From: Candidatus Nitricoxidivorans perseverans
GTDB taxonomy: Bacteria > Pseudomonadota > Gammaproteobacteria > Burkholderiales > Rhodocyclaceae
DNA length: 64,000 bases
Assembly: GCA_030246985.1 (NCBI GenBank)
Contig: CP107246.1
Coordinates: forward strand, 808,282-872,281
Direction of reading: 5' to 3'
Part shown: one piece after another, positions 1 through 9,277 of the stretch
Layout: each line of letters begins with the position of its first letter
Numbering within the stretch: position 1 is the stretch's first letter
Notes under the pieces: generated by a model
Databases searched by the model: none
Seen by the model: the letters and a program-made list of their open reading frames with translations, nothing else
Told to the model about the DNA's origin: nothing
Made by a program: the position numbers and the translations under genes

Positions 1-274
1 TGGCCGCCATCAGGAGGTATTCCGCCGCCAGTTCCAGGTTGCTCCGGCGCATGGCCTCGACGTATTCCAGGTACTGCGCGGTCAGCGGCGCCATCGGGAT
101 GTCGAGGATGCTGATGTTGGCCTTGCGGATCAGGTAGAGGAGCAGGTCGAGCGGCCCCTCGAAGGCGTCGAGATAGACTTCCAGCGCGTCCGGCGGGATG
201 TATAGATCCCGCGGCATCTCCGGCATCGGTTCGCCGTATACCCTGGGCTGGTGCGCGACCGCGGCTTCGATCAC
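1..274 (-). CDS. scpA: Segregation and condensation protein A, N-terminal part
   Basis: The 3' end lies outside the window; about 91 codons are visible. ScpA is the kleisin that bridges SMC heads in the chromosome-condensing SMC-ScpA-ScpB complex. The visible part has the family's N-terminal signature: a short leader, then FEGPLDLLLYLIRK and an ISILDIPMAPLTAQYL stretch. The most upstream start is a GTG at 274 whose GTGA overlaps the trpS stop, so translation is probably coupled. An ATG at 226 is an alternative that would drop 16 residues and still keep the domain. It is the last visible gene of the long minus-strand run that begins at iscR. Confidence 0.9.
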   Translation of the reverse strand, partial: MIEAAVAHQPRVYGEPMPEMPRDLYIPPDALEVYLDAFEGPLDLLLYLIRKANISILDIPMAPLTAQYLEYVEAMRRSNLELAAEYLLMAA

Positions 275-1473
275 TTGTAGTCCAGTCCGATGGCCTCGCG
301 CACGTCGCGCATGGTTTCCTGGGCCAGCTTGCGGGCGCTCTCGCAGCCGTCGGCGATGATGTTCCTGACCAGCTGAGGGTCTTCCTCGTACATGCGCGCA
401 CGCTCGCGCATGGGCTCCTGCTCCTTCAGCACGCCCTCGATGACCGGCTGCTTGCACTCGATGCAGCCGATGCCGGCCGACCGGCAGCCGGCCTGCACCC
501 ACTGCCTCACCGCGTCGTCCGAGTAGATGAGGTGGAACTGCCAGACCGGGCACTTGTCCGGGTCGCCCGGATCGGTGCGCCGCACGCGCGCGGGATCGGT
601 CTGCATGGTGCGGATCTTCTTCGTGACCGACTCGGCATCCTCGCGCAGGGCGATGGTGTTGCCGTAGGACTTGGACATCTTCTGGCCGTCGAGGCCGGGC
701 ATGCGCGAGGCGTGGGTGAGCAGGGCCTCCGGCTCGGCGAGGATCATCTTGCCGCTTCCCTCCAGGTAGCCGAAGAGCCGCTCGCGGTCGCCGTGCGACA
801 GGTTCTGCACCTCGTCGAGCAGGGCGTGGGCCTGCTCCAGCGCATCCTCCTCCCCTCGCTCCTGGAAGCGGGTGCGCAGCTCGCCATAGAGCTTGGCGCG
901 CTTGCTGCCGAGCTTCTTCACCGATTCCTTCGCCTTCTCCTCGAAGCCGGGCTCGCGGCCGTAGAGATGGTTGAAGCGGCGCGCGATCTCGCGCGTGAAC
1001 TCGATGTGCGGCACCTGGTCCTCGCCCACCGGCACCTTGTCGGCGCGGTAGATCAGGATGTCCGCGGCCTGGAGCAGCGGGTAGCCGAGGAAGCCGTAGG
1101 TGGCGAGGTCCTTGTGGGTCAGCTTTTCCTGCTGGTCCTTGTAGGTCGGCACGCGCTCCAGCCAGCCCAGCGGCGTCATCATCGACAGCAGGAGGTGCAG
1201 CTCGGCGTGCTCCGGCACCCTGGACTGTATGAAGATCGTGGCCTGTGAAGGGTCGACGCCGGCCGCCAGCCAGTCGATGACCATGTCCATCGCGCTCTGG
1301 GTGATCGTGCCGGGCTCGTCGTAGGCTGTCGTCAGCGCGTGCCAGTCGGCGACGAAGAACAGGCACGGATATTCGTGCTGGAGCCTGATCCAGTTGGCGA
1401 GCACGCCATGGTAGTGGCCGAGGTGGAGGCGCCCCGTGGGGCGCATGCCGGAGAGGACTTTTTCAGCGAACAT
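271..1473 (-). CDS. trpS: Tryptophanyl-tRNA synthetase
   Basis: Charges tRNA-Trp in the cytoplasm. It is a class I synthetase: the HIGH-type motif is HLGHYHG (residues about 17-23) and the KMSKS loop is GQKMSKSYGN (about 264-273). At 400 residues it is clearly longer than the roughly 330-residue E. coli type. The extra length is a charged helical insertion around residues 185-235, between the Rossmann half containing GEDQVPH and the KMSKS loop. The ATG is 4 bases downstream of the M50 protease stop, and the gene overlaps scpA at its end. Confidence 0.96.
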   Translation of the reverse strand: MFAEKVLSGMRPTGRLHLGHYHGVLANWIRLQHEYPCLFFVADWHALTTAYDEPGTITQSAMDMVIDWLAAGVDPSQATIFIQSRVPEHAELHLLLSMMTPLGWLERVPTYKDQQEKLTHKDLATYGFLGYPLLQAADILIYRADKVPVGEDQVPHIEFTREIARRFNHLYGREPGFEEKAKESVKKLGSKRAKLYGELRTRFQERGEEDALEQAHALLDEVQNLSHGDRERLFGYLEGSGKMILAEPEALLTHASRMPGLDGQKMSKSYGNTIALREDAESVTKKIRTMQTDPARVRRTDPGDPDKCPVWQFHLIYSDDAVRQWVQAGCRSAGIGCIECKQPVIEGVLKEQEPMRERARMYEEDPQLVRNIIADGCESARKLAQETMRDVREAIGLDYK

Positions 1474-1476
1474 CGT

Positions 1477-2130
1477 CTAGTAGTGAAAACGAAAGATGGC
1501 AGCGATCAGGAACCGTACCATGCCGATGACGGGTCCGAGCATGGCGCCCAGTATCCCGGTAAACAGCAGGACCAGCAGTATCGGGAACCCCCACGGCTCG
1601 ATGCGGGCGAACTTCCACGCCAGGCGATGCGGCAGCAGGCTGACCGCGATGCGCCCGCCATCCAGGGGGGGGATGGGCAGGAGGTTCAGGCACATCAGAA
1701 CGAGGTTCACGTCGACGCCGATGTCCGCCATCCTCGCCAGGGGCAGGCTGTAGGCGTTGTCCGGCAGGGTCCCGGCAAGCTTCAGCAGCGCGGCCCAGCC
1801 CAGCGCCATGGCCAGGTTGACGCCCGGCCCGGCCGCCGCCACCCAGAACATGTCCTGCTTCGGATTGCGCAGCCGGCCGAAATCGACGGGGACCGGCTTG
1901 GCCCAGCCGAACAGAAAATTTCCTGCGGAGAGCAGCAGGATCATCGCCGGCACGATAACCGTCCCCACCGGGTCGACATGGCGAATGGGGTTCAGGCTGA
2001 TGCGCCCCGCCTGCCAGGCCGTCAGGTCGCCGAAGTGGCGCGCCGCATAGCCGTGCGCGGCTTCGTGGAGGGTGATCGCGAAAATCACCGGCAGTGCGGC
2101 GATCGCCAGCGTCTGGATGATGCTGTCCAT
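1477..2130 (-). CDS. Site-2 protease family (M50) membrane metalloprotease
   Basis: 217-residue, strongly hydrophobic integral membrane protein. The zinc motif HEAAHG (HExxH, residues about 22-27) is in the first membrane segment. The second ligand motif NLLPIPPLDGG (NxxPxxxLDG) is near residues 149-159. Both are hallmarks of the compact S2P/M50 group (FtsY-less, PDZ-less type often placed beside trpS). Family members cut substrates within the membrane; the substrate here is unknown. It lies between the YciO-type gene and trpS with gaps of only 14 and 3 bases, so it is probably in one transcription unit with them. Confidence 0.88.
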   Translation of the reverse strand: MDSIIQTLAIAALPVIFAITLHEAAHGYAARHFGDLTAWQAGRISLNPIRHVDPVGTVIVPAMILLLSAGNFLFGWAKPVPVDFGRLRNPKQDMFWVAAAGPGVNLAMALGWAALLKLAGTLPDNAYSLPLARMADIGVDVNLVLMCLNLLPIPPLDGGRIAVSLLPHRLAWKFARIEPWGFPILLVLLFTGILGAMLGPVIGMVRFLIAAIFRFHY

Positions 2131-2144
2131 GGGAGGCGGGGATT

Positions 2145-2771
2145 CTACTCCAGGCCGAAGGGCTGCAAGGGCCCGCGCCCCGCGCGCACCAGTTCCGGCG
2201 TGCCTCCGGCCAGGTTGATGACCGTCGTCATTTCCGCGCCGCAGGGGCCGGCGTCGATGATGAGGTCGACCTGCTTCTCAAGACGGTCGCGGATTTCCTG
2301 GGCGTCGCACAGGGGCGCCTCCTCGCCCGGCAGGATCAGGGTCGAGGTCAGGAGCGGCCCGTCGAGGGCCTCCAGCAGCGCCAGCACCAGCGGATGGTCG
2401 GGAACGCGCAGGCCGATGGTCTTGCGCTTCGGGTGCAGCACCCGGCGCGGCAGTTCCTTGGTGCCCTCCAGGATGAAGGTATAGCTGCCCGGCGTCGTGG
2501 CCTTCAGCAGGCGGTACTGGGCGTTATCCACGCGCGCATAGATGGCGATCTCGGAAAGGTCGCGGCACATCAGCGTAAAGTGGTGGCGCTCGTCCACGCC
2601 CCGGATGCGGCGGATGCGGTCCAGCAGGTCGGCGTCGCCCAGGCGCCCGCCCAGGGCGCAGGCCGAATCGGTGGGAAAGGCCGCCAGCCCGCCCTCGCGG
2701 ATGAGCTCCGCCGCCTGGCCGATCAGCCGTGGCTGGGGATGTTCCGGATGGACGAAAAAAATTTGTGCCAT
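2145..2771 (-). CDS. YciO/Sua5/YrdC family protein (L-threonylcarbamoyladenylate synthase-like)
   Basis: 208 residues with the YrdC-type fold. Visible elements are the N-terminal AFPTDSACALG (equivalent to the PTET/PTDT motif), the KRKTIGLRVPDHP segment near residue 115 and STLILPGE near 145. True TsaC/Sua5 proteins make threonylcarbamoyl-AMP for the t6A37 modification of tRNA. The closer resemblance is to the YciO branch, whose exact role is less certain, so I give no gene symbol. It starts 2 bases downstream of the PHP phosphoesterase stop and is part of the same minus-strand run. Confidence 0.82.
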   Translation of the reverse strand: MAQIFFVHPEHPQPRLIGQAAELIREGGLAAFPTDSACALGGRLGDADLLDRIRRIRGVDERHHFTLMCRDLSEIAIYARVDNAQYRLLKATTPGSYTFILEGTKELPRRVLHPKRKTIGLRVPDHPLVLALLEALDGPLLTSTLILPGEEAPLCDAQEIRDRLEKQVDLIIDAGPCGAEMTTVINLAGGTPELVRAGRGPLQPFGLE

Positions 2772-2772
2772 T

Positions 2773-3615
2773 TCAGGCCAGCCGGTTCCAGATGGGTTCG
2801 ATATCCTCCGGCAGATCCGGCAGCCTACCCAGATCGATCCAGCTTTCGCCGGGGCCGTGGAAATCGGAGCCGCGCGAGGCCAGGAATCCGTACTTTCTGG
2901 CTACACGGGCATATTCGCGCATCTCGTCTTCGCTGCTGGAACCGCTCAACACTTCGATGCCCTCGCCGCCGAGTTCCTTGAACGCCCTGAACACCTTGTG
3001 CAGTTCCGCCTTCGAGAGCCGATAGCGGCCGGGATGGGCGATCACCGCCAGGCCGCCGGCGCCGCGAATCCAGCCCAGTACGTCCTCCAGCGTCGCCCAG
3101 GGATGGGCGACATAGCCGGGCTTGCCCTTGGCCAGCCACGAATCGAATACCGTGCCCGCATCTTTCGCATGCCCAAGCTCGACGATGTAGCGGGCGAAGT
3201 GGGAACGGCTGATCAGGGCCGGATTGCCGGCGTATTTGAGGGCGCCCTCGTAGGCGCCGTGGACGCCCACCTTGTCCAGCTCCGCCGCCATGCGCATGGC
3301 GCGGGAATCGCGCCCACCGCGCACCCGGGCAAGGCCGGCCACCAGACCCTCATGCCGCGGATCGAACCCCAGCCCGACGACATGCACCGTCTGGTCATCA
3401 CCCCATGAAACCGAGATTTCGACGCCATCGACGAAGCGCAACCCCAGACGTTCAGACTCCGCGCGCGCCTCCGGAAGGCCGGCCAGTTCGTCGTGATCGG
3501 TCAGCGCCAGCAGCTCGACGCCGTTGGCGTGGGCGCGCCGCACCAGTTCCGCGGGCGCAAGCAATCCATCGGAGGCCGTCGAATGGCAATGCAAATCGGC
3601 ATTCAGGGGTTTCAT
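2773..3615 (-). CDS. rnm: PHP-domain phosphoesterase, 3',5'-nucleoside bisphosphate phosphatase / RNase AM type
   Basis: 280-residue PHP-fold metal-dependent phosphoesterase. Metal-binding motifs include DLHCHSTASDG (about 7-17), LTDHDEL (about 38-44), the late VIAHPGRY (about 195) and RGSDFHGPGES near the C terminus. This arrangement matches the YciV/RnmA group, which removes phosphates from 3',5'-bisphosphonucleotides and trims RNA 5' ends. The start at 3615 is preceded at exactly leaderless distance by a TAGAAT hexamer (3622-3627), so it may have its own promoter inside the operon. The tatD stop lies just 12 bases upstream. Confidence 0.82.
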   Translation of the reverse strand: MKPLNADLHCHSTASDGLLAPAELVRRAHANGVELLALTDHDELAGLPEARAESERLGLRFVDGVEISVSWGDDQTVHVVGLGFDPRHEGLVAGLARVRGGRDSRAMRMAAELDKVGVHGAYEGALKYAGNPALISRSHFARYIVELGHAKDAGTVFDSWLAKGKPGYVAHPWATLEDVLGWIRGAGGLAVIAHPGRYRLSKAELHKVFRAFKELGGEGIEVLSGSSSEDEMREYARVARKYGFLASRGSDFHGPGESWIDLGRLPDLPEDIEPIWNRLA

Positions 3616-3621
3616 GCCCCG

Positions 3622-3627
3622 ATTCTA
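3622..3627 (-). promoter_or_regulatory. Candidate -10 element for a leaderless PHP-gene transcript
   Basis: On the minus strand TAGAAT is followed by CGGGGC and then the ATG at 3615. A start site 7 bases below the hexamer would be the A of that ATG. No convincing -35 is visible. The same TAGAATCG core recurs before other genes in this window. Confidence 0.35.
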
Positions 3628-4395
3628 TCAGGGCAGTCCCGGTAATACCGCGCGGGCATTGGCGGAAGTGGCGGCGGCAACCGCCTCCGCCGACATTCCC
3701 CGCAACTGCGCCAGCACGGCGGCGATGCGCGGCAACTCGGCCGGCTCGTTGCGCCCACGATCCAGCCACTCGGGCGGGATATCGGGCGCGTCGGTCTCCA
3801 TGACGATGCTGGAAAGCGGCAGCGTGGCGGCGAGTTCCCGCAGCCGCGTGGCGCGCGGATGGGTCATGGCGCCACCGAAGCCCAGCCTGAAGCCGAGCCT
3901 GATGAATTCCTCCGCCTGCTGGCGGCTGCCGTTGAATGCGTGGGCGATGCCGCCGGGCACGCGGATGCGGCGCAGTTCCCGCAGGATGGCATCGACGGCG
4001 CGGCGCACATGGAGCAGCACGGGCAGGTCCAGGTCGCACGCGATCTTCAGTTGCTCCGAAAACCAGAACCGCTGGCTGGCCTCGTCACGGGGCTCGACGA
4101 AGAAATCGAGTCCGATCTCGCCGACGGCCACGGCCGGGGAGCAAAGCAATGTTTCACGCAGCGTGTCGATGTCCCCTTCTCGGGCGCGATCGACGAACAT
4201 CGGGTGAATGCCGTAGGCCGGTCGGCATTGCGGAAACTCGCGGCAGACGCTGGCCACCGCCCCGAAGTTCGCGCGTTCGACCGCGGGAACCACCATGACC
4301 TCCACCCCCGCGGCGACCGCCCGCGCCACCACCGCGTCGCGGTCATCGTCAAACTCCGCGGCGTCGAGGTGGCAGTGGGTGTCAATCCACCTCAT
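3628..4395 (-). CDS. tatD: TatD family metal-dependent hydrolase
   Basis: 255-residue TIM-barrel hydrolase of the TatD/YcfH group (DNA or D-aminoacyl processing enzymes; exact substrate uncertain). Metal ligands are visible in DTHCHLD at the N terminus, a conserved Glu in VGEIGLDFF (about 90), HVR (about 128), HAFNGS (about 153) and METDAPDIPP (about 205). The chosen ATG at 4395 overlaps the iscX stop by 14 bases; an in-frame TTG one codon upstream is possible but weaker. It directly follows the isc genes. Confidence 0.85.
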   Translation of the reverse strand: MRWIDTHCHLDAAEFDDDRDAVVARAVAAGVEVMVVPAVERANFGAVASVCREFPQCRPAYGIHPMFVDRAREGDIDTLRETLLCSPAVAVGEIGLDFFVEPRDEASQRFWFSEQLKIACDLDLPVLLHVRRAVDAILRELRRIRVPGGIAHAFNGSRQQAEEFIRLGFRLGFGGAMTHPRATRLRELAATLPLSSIVMETDAPDIPPEWLDRGRNEPAELPRIAAVLAQLRGMSAEAVAAATSANARAVLPGLP

Positions 4396-4576
4396 CAATC
4401 CAGGCTTGCTGGATGGCTTCGAGGATCTTCTCGCCGCAACGCTTCGGATCGTCGTCGAAGCCCGGCAGGGCCTGCACCCAGGTCATCAGGTCGACGAAGT
4501 TGATCCGGGCCGGGTCCATTCCCGGATGGGCCTCGGCGAGTTCGATGGCGATGTCGTTGACGTCCGTCCATTTCAT
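4382..4576 (-). CDS. iscX: Fe-S cluster assembly protein IscX
   Basis: 64-residue acidic protein, full length for the IscX/YfhJ family. IscX binds iron and IscS and modulates sulfur transfer during cluster assembly. The conserved WTDVNDIAIELAEAHPG start and the central INFVDLMTWVQALPGF(D) with the acidic patch FDDDPKRCGE are present. It overlaps fdx by an ATGA junction and is last of the classical isc genes. Confidence 0.93.
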   Translation of the reverse strand: MKWTDVNDIAIELAEAHPGMDPARINFVDLMTWVQALPGFDDDPKRCGEKILEAIQQAWIDEVD

Positions 4577-4923
4577 TTGCGCTTACCCCCGCCTTCCTTC
4601 GCCATGTTGATGGTGTATCTCGGAATCTCGACCACTAGCGGCGTCTCGCCGACGAGGGCCTGGCACGAGAGGCGCGAGACGGGCGTGAGGCCCCACGCCT
4701 TGTCGAGCAGGTCTTCCTCCACCTCCCCGGCCGGTTCCAGCGAATCGAAGCCCTCGCGGATGACGACATGGCAGGTGGTGCAGGCGCAGGACTTCTCGCA
4801 GGCGTGCTCGATCTCGATGTCGCTCTCCAGCAGGGCGTCGCAGATCGACTGGCCCGCGGGCGCCTCGATCACGGCACCCTCCGGGCACAGTTCCGCATGG
4901 GGCAGGACGATGATCCGGGTCAT
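4573..4923 (-). CDS. fdx: ISC-type [2Fe-2S] ferredoxin
   Basis: 116-residue adrenodoxin-like ferredoxin that supplies electrons to IscU/IscS cluster assembly. Cluster ligands are visible as [13 protein letters not shown] (C-x5-C-x2-C) and a later Cys in SRLSCQAL. The length is normal. The ATG overlaps the hscA stop by 4 bases (ATGA) and its own stop overlaps iscX the same way, so the four genes are translationally linked. Confidence 0.95.
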   Translation of the reverse strand: MTRIIVLPHAELCPEGAVIEAPAGQSICDALLESDIEIEHACEKSCACTTCHVVIREGFDSLEPAGEVEEDLLDKAWGLTPVSRLSCQALVGETPLVVEIPRYTINMAKEGGGKRK

Positions 4924-6797
4924 GAGTCGATATCCTCCAGCTTCTTGCCCGAGAGCGCCCGCTTGACGCTCTCGTTCATGCGCCGGGCGGCGAACTCGCC
5001 CGTGCCCTTGTTGAGGGCGTCCATGGCGGCGTCGATGGCACGGCGGTCGTCGCCCATCATCACGGCCTGGAGTCGCGCGACCAGCGCATCGACATGGGCG
5101 TGCTCCGTTCCGGACAGGAGCTCCCCGTCCTCGCGCAGCGCCGACTGCACGGCCTCGATGAGCCGCTGGGCCTCGACCTGCGCCTCGCGCAGGGCGCGGC
5201 GGAATGCGTCGTCGGCGGCGTGGCTGAAGCCGTCCTTGAGCATGGCGGCGATTTCGTCGTCCGTCAGACCGTAGGAGGGCTTCACCTCGATGCGGGCCTC
5301 GTGGCCGGTGGCCTGCTCGCGCGCGGTGACGGAGAGAAGCCCGTCGGCGTCGACCTGGAAGGTGACCCGGATGCGCGCAGCGCCCGCCACCATGGGCGGG
5401 ATTCCGTGCAGCTCGAAACGCGCGAGGCTGCGGCAGTCGGACACCAGCTCGCGCTCGCCCTGGACGACATGGACAGCCATGGCCGTCTGGCCGTCCTTGA
5501 AGGTGGTGAAGTCCTGGGCGCGCGCCACCGGGATCGTCGAATTGCGCGGGATGATCTTCTCGGTCAGGCCGCCCATGGTCTCGATGCCCAGGGACAGGGG
5601 AATCACGTCCAGCAGCAGCCAGTCGTCGCCGGTGGCCCGGTTGCCGGCCAGCAGGTTGGCCTGCGTCGCGGCGCCCAGCGCCACCACCCTGTCCGGGTCG
5701 AGGTTGTTGAGCGGCTCCTGGCCGAAGAATCCGCCGACGGCCTTCTGTATCTGGGGCATGCGGGTGGCGCCGCCGACCATCACCACGCCCTTCACCTCTT
5801 CCGGCGACAGGCCGGCGTCGCGCAGCGCCTTCCTCGTCGGACCGAGCGTCTTCTGCACCAGGGTCCGGGTGATCTCCGTGAAAACCTCGGTGGTGAGGCG
5901 CAGGTCGACGAACTCGCCGGTGGACAGCCGCGCCGTGATCGGCGCCTCGCCGTGCAGCGTCAGGTACTCCTTGGCCTCCCGCGCCCGGGTCAGCAGCAGC
6001 CGGGCATCGCCGTGCGACAGGGGCGAAAGCTTCGCCTGCTCGATGACCCAGCAGAACACCCGGTGGTCGAAATCGTCGCCGCCCAGGGCCGAATCGCCGC
6101 CCGTGGACAGCACCTGGAAGACGCCCTTGGCCAGCTTGAGGATGGAAATGTCGAAGGTGCCGCCGCCCAGGTCATACACCGCGTAGATGCCCTCGGCGCC
6201 ATTGTCGAGGCCGTAGGCGATGGCCGCCGCCGTCGGCTCGTTCAGCAGGCGCAGCACGTTGATGCCCGCCAGGCGCGCGGCGTCCTTGGTGGCTTGGCGC
6301 TGGGCGTCGTCGAAATAGGCGGGCACCGTGATCACCGCGCCGGTGAGCTGCCCGCCCAGCGCGGCTTCCGCGCGCATCCGCAAGGCCCTGAGGATGTCGG
6401 CCGACACCTCGACGGGCGACTTGACGCCCTGTGCGGTGCGCAGCCTGACCATGCCCTCGCCCTCGACGAAGTCATAGGGCATGGCCTCGATGTGGGCGAT
6501 GTCGCCGAGGCCGCGCCCCATGAACCGCTTGACCGAAACGATCGTGTTGCGGGGATCGATCGATTGCCTGGCCTGGGCATCGAAGCCGACATCGACGGCG
6601 CCGCCCTCGCTCAATGGCCCGTAATGGACGACCGAGGGGAGCAGCGGCCGGCCCAGCTCGTCGCTGAGCACCACCGACAGGCCGCTCCTGACCGTGGCCA
6701 CGAGGGAATTGGTGGTGCCCAGGTCGATGCCGACGGCCAGGCGGTGCTCGTGAGGCGCCGCGGACTCGCCGGGCTCTGAGATTTGCAGCAATGCCAT
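4920..6797 (-). CDS. hscA: Fe-S cluster transfer chaperone HscA (Hsp70 family)
   Basis: 625-residue specialised DnaK-like ATPase that helps release clusters from IscU. The Hsp70 signatures are [14 protein letters not shown] (about 24-37), [13 protein letters not shown] (about 205) and [14 protein letters not shown] (about 338). The substrate-binding domain follows with the linker near [14 protein letters not shown]. The expected client motif LPPVK is present in the IscU encoded in the same operon. It lies 13 bases below hscB. Confidence 0.96.
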   Translation of the reverse strand: MALLQISEPGESAAPHEHRLAVGIDLGTTNSLVATVRSGLSVVLSDELGRPLLPSVVHYGPLSEGGAVDVGFDAQARQSIDPRNTIVSVKRFMGRGLGDIAHIEAMPYDFVEGEGMVRLRTAQGVKSPVEVSADILRALRMRAEAALGGQLTGAVITVPAYFDDAQRQATKDAARLAGINVLRLLNEPTAAAIAYGLDNGAEGIYAVYDLGGGTFDISILKLAKGVFQVLSTGGDSALGGDDFDHRVFCWVIEQAKLSPLSHGDARLLLTRAREAKEYLTLHGEAPITARLSTGEFVDLRLTTEVFTEITRTLVQKTLGPTRKALRDAGLSPEEVKGVVMVGGATRMPQIQKAVGGFFGQEPLNNLDPDRVVALGAATQANLLAGNRATGDDWLLLDVIPLSLGIETMGGLTEKIIPRNSTIPVARAQDFTTFKDGQTAMAVHVVQGERELVSDCRSLARFELHGIPPMVAGAARIRVTFQVDADGLLSVTAREQATGHEARIEVKPSYGLTDDEIAAMLKDGFSHAADDAFRRALREAQVEAQRLIEAVQSALREDGELLSGTEHAHVDALVARLQAVMMGDDRRAIDAAMDALNKGTGEFAARRMNESVKRALSGKKLEDIDS

Positions 6798-6810
6798 GAA
6801 TGAAAGTGTC

Positions 6811-7338
6811 CTATGCCCCGACCGCGTCGAGGGCCTCGTCTATTTCGTGGAGAAGTTTTTCCTGGAACATGAGCGCGCGCACGATTCCGGCGGCACGCGC
6901 GTCATCGCGGCGCTCGTCGATGGCGGCGGCCAGTTCGGCGTGCTGGCCGGCGATTTCCTTCTTCATGCGGCGACGAAGGCGGCCGAGTTCGTCGGCGTCG
7001 CCGCCGGCGCGCGCCTCGGCCACGGCCTCGCGCAGTTCCATCTGCGCCATCAGGAAATCGGCCGGCATGGCGGTGTTGCACTCGATTTCGGGATCGTGGC
7101 CCCGAAGCCGCAACAGGTACTCGGCGCGCTTCCCCGGATTCTTGAGGGTGAGATAGGCCTCGTTCACCCGGCTCGCCCACTGCATCGCCCGCCGGCGGTC
7201 CGTCTCGGTCAAATGCGCGTGCTTGTCCGGATGCACCTGCGCCTGCACGTCCTGGTAGCGGCGTTCGAGATCCGGCGCGTCGATTTCCTGCCGGCGCGGC
7301 AGGCCGAAGAGCGAGAAATGGTCCTGCGTGAAGTCCAT
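6811..7338 (-). CDS. hscB: Co-chaperone HscB (J-domain protein)
   Basis: 175 residues; stimulates HscA ATPase and delivers IscU. The J-domain carries the HPD triad in QVHPDKHAH (about 33-41), followed by the C-terminal three-helix IscU-binding domain ([11 protein letters not shown] at the end). The ATG at 7338 was chosen because translation then begins at [14 protein letters not shown], the usual start, and it overlaps the iscA stop in TGATG. An upstream in-frame start at 7368 would add 10 residues inside iscA. Confidence 0.94.
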   Translation of the reverse strand: MDFTQDHFSLFGLPRRQEIDAPDLERRYQDVQAQVHPDKHAHLTETDRRRAMQWASRVNEAYLTLKNPGKRAEYLLRLRGHDPEIECNTAMPADFLMAQMELREAVAEARAGGDADELGRLRRRMKKEIAGQHAELAAAIDERRDDARAAGIVRALMFQEKLLHEIDEALDAVGA

Positions 7339-7661
7339 CAGACGTTGAAGCTCTCGCCGCAGCCACACTGGTCCTTGACGTTCGGGTTGTTGAACTTGAA
7401 GCCCTCGCTCAACCCCTCCTTCGTGTAGTCAAGCTCGGTGCCGTCGATGTAGGGCAAGCTGCGCGGATCGACCACCACCTTGAGGCCGCGGCTCTCGAAC
7501 ACCACGTCCTCGGCCTCGGCCGCGTCGGCGAACTCCAGCTTGTAGGCCATGCCGGAGCAGCCGGAAGTCTTCACCCCCAGCCGGATGCCGATGCCCTTGC
7601 CGCGCTTCGCAAGGAAGTTGGACACATGCTTCGCGGCGCCTTCCGTCAATGTGATGGCCAT
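7338..7661 (-). CDS. iscA: A-type Fe-S carrier IscA
   Basis: 107-residue A-type carrier that accepts and passes on Fe-S clusters or iron. The three conserved cysteines are in SGCSGMAY (about 35) and QCGCGESF (about 99 and 101). The length is standard. It starts 1 base after the iscU stop and overlaps hscB by one base. Confidence 0.96.
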   Translation of the reverse strand: MAITLTEGAAKHVSNFLAKRGKGIGIRLGVKTSGCSGMAYKLEFADAAEAEDVVFESRGLKVVVDPRSLPYIDGTELDYTKEGLSEGFKFNNPNVKDQCGCGESFNV

Positions 7662-7662
7662 G

Positions 7663-8046
7663 TCAGGCTCCCTGTTTCTTCTTGAAATCGGCCACGGCCG
7701 CCTTGATGGCGTCCTCGGCCAGGATGGAACAATGGATCTTCACCGGCGGCAGCGCCAGCTCCTCGGCGATCTGCGTGTTCTTGATCTCGAGGGCCTGATC
7801 CACCGTCTTGCCCTTGACCCATTCGGTGACGAGCGAGGAAGACGCGATGGCCGAGCCGCAGCCGTAGGTCTTGAACTTCGCGTCCTCGATGACGCCCTCC
7901 TTGTTGACCTTGATCTGGAGCTTCATGACGTCGCCGCAGGCCGGCGCCCCCACCATCCCGGTGCCGACGCCCTTATCCTCCTTGTCGAAGGAGCCGACGT
8001 TGCGGGGGTTTTCGTAGTGTTCGATGACCTTGGTGCTGTACGACAT
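7663..8046 (-). CDS. iscU: Fe-S cluster scaffold IscU
   Basis: 127-residue scaffold on which [2Fe-2S] clusters are built. Cluster cysteines are seen in [10 protein letters not shown] (about 37), [11 protein letters not shown] (about 63) and KIHCSILAE (about 106). The LPPVK motif, the HscA recognition site, lies immediately before the third Cys. Near-normal family length, between iscS and iscA. Confidence 0.97.
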   Translation of the reverse strand: MSYSTKVIEHYENPRNVGSFDKEDKGVGTGMVGAPACGDVMKLQIKVNKEGVIEDAKFKTYGCGSAIASSSLVTEWVKGKTVDQALEIKNTQIAEELALPPVKIHCSILAEDAIKAAVADFKKKQGA

Positions 8047-8065
8047 GGTTGTTTCTCCTGCGAAA

Positions 8066-9277
8066 TCAGTGGGCGGCCCACTGCACGGTGTTCAGATCGA
8101 TGCCCTCTTTGTACATGTCCCACAGCGGCGACAGCTCGCGCAGCCTGGCGATCTTGTCGTGCAGCAGCTTCACGGTGAAGTCGATTTCCTCTTCCGTCGT
8201 GAAGCGGCCGAGCGTGAAGCGGATGGAGCTGTGCGCAAGCTCGTCGGGGCGACCCAGGGCGCGCAGCACGTAGGAGGGTTCCAGGCTCGCCGAGGTGCAG
8301 GCGGAGCCGGAGGAGACGGCGATGTCCTTGATCGCCATCATCAGGGACTCGCCCTCCACATAGGCAAAGCTGATGTTGAGGTTGTGCGGCACGCGCCGGT
8401 CGAGGTCGCCGTTCACGTAGACCGCCTCGATGTCGGAGATCCCCTTCAGCAGCCGGTCTCGAAGGCTCCGGATGCGCTCGTTCTCTGCGACCATTTCCTC
8501 GCGGGCGATGCGGAAGGCCTCGCCCATGCCGGCGATCTGGTGGGTGGCCAGCGTGCCGGAACGGAAGCCCCGCTCGTGGCCGCCGCCGTGCATCTGCGCC
8601 TCCAGGCGGATGCGCGGCTTGCGCCGCACGTAGAGCGCGCCGATGCCCTTGGGACCGTAGGTCTTGTGTGCGGAAAACGACATCAGGTCGACCTTGAGCT
8701 TTGCCAAGTCGATGGGCATCTTGCCCGTGGCCTGCGCCGCGTCGACGTGGAAGATCGTGCCGTTGGCGCGGCACAGCTCGCCCAGTTCGGCGATGGGCTG
8801 GATGACGCCGATCTCGTTGTTGACGGCCATCACCGAAGCCACCACCGTGTCCTTGCGCAGGGCGGCCTTGAACTGGTCTAAGGTGACCAGCCCGTTTTCA
8901 TTGGGGGTGAGGTAGGTGACCTCGAACCCCTGCCGTTCGAGTTCCTTGCAGGTGTCCAGCACCGCCTTGTGCTCGGTGACCACCGTGATGATGTGCCTGC
9001 CCTTGGTGCCGGCGTAGAAATGCGCCGCGCCCTTGAGGGCGAGGTTGTTGGACTCGGTCGCGCCGGAAGTCCAGATGATTTCCTTCGGGTCGGCATTGAC
9101 CAGGGCCGCCACTTGCTCGCGGGCCTCTTCCACGGCCTTCTCGGCCTCCCATCCGAAGGGATGCGAACGCGAGGCCGGGTTGCCGAATTTTTCGACGAGG
9201 TAGGGGATCATCTTCTCGGCCACGCGCGGATCGACCGGCGTGGTGGCGGAATAGTCGAGGTAGATCGGTAACTTCAC
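8066..9277 (-). CDS. iscS: Cysteine desulfurase IscS
   Basis: 403-residue PLP enzyme that takes sulfur from cysteine as a persulfide for IscU and tRNA thiolation. The PLP lysine is in [12 protein letters not shown] (about 206) and the mobile-loop catalytic Cys is in [17 protein letters not shown] (about 327). The long active-site loop and the C terminus that docks IscU ([11 protein letters not shown]) are typical of group I IscS. It overlaps the second desulfurase by 4 bases and sits 19 bases upstream of iscU. Confidence 0.96.
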   Translation of the reverse strand: MKLPIYLDYSATTPVDPRVAEKMIPYLVEKFGNPASRSHPFGWEAEKAVEEAREQVAALVNADPKEIIWTSGATESNNLALKGAAHFYAGTKGRHIITVVTEHKAVLDTCKELERQGFEVTYLTPNENGLVTLDQFKAALRKDTVVASVMAVNNEIGVIQPIAELGELCRANGTIFHVDAAQATGKMPIDLAKLKVDLMSFSAHKTYGPKGIGALYVRRKPRIRLEAQMHGGGHERGFRSGTLATHQIAGMGEAFRIAREEMVAENERIRSLRDRLLKGISDIEAVYVNGDLDRRVPHNLNISFAYVEGESLMMAIKDIAVSSGSACTSASLEPSYVLRALGRPDELAHSSIRFTLGRFTTEEEIDFTVKLLHDKIARLRELSPLWDMYKEGIDLNTVQWAAH

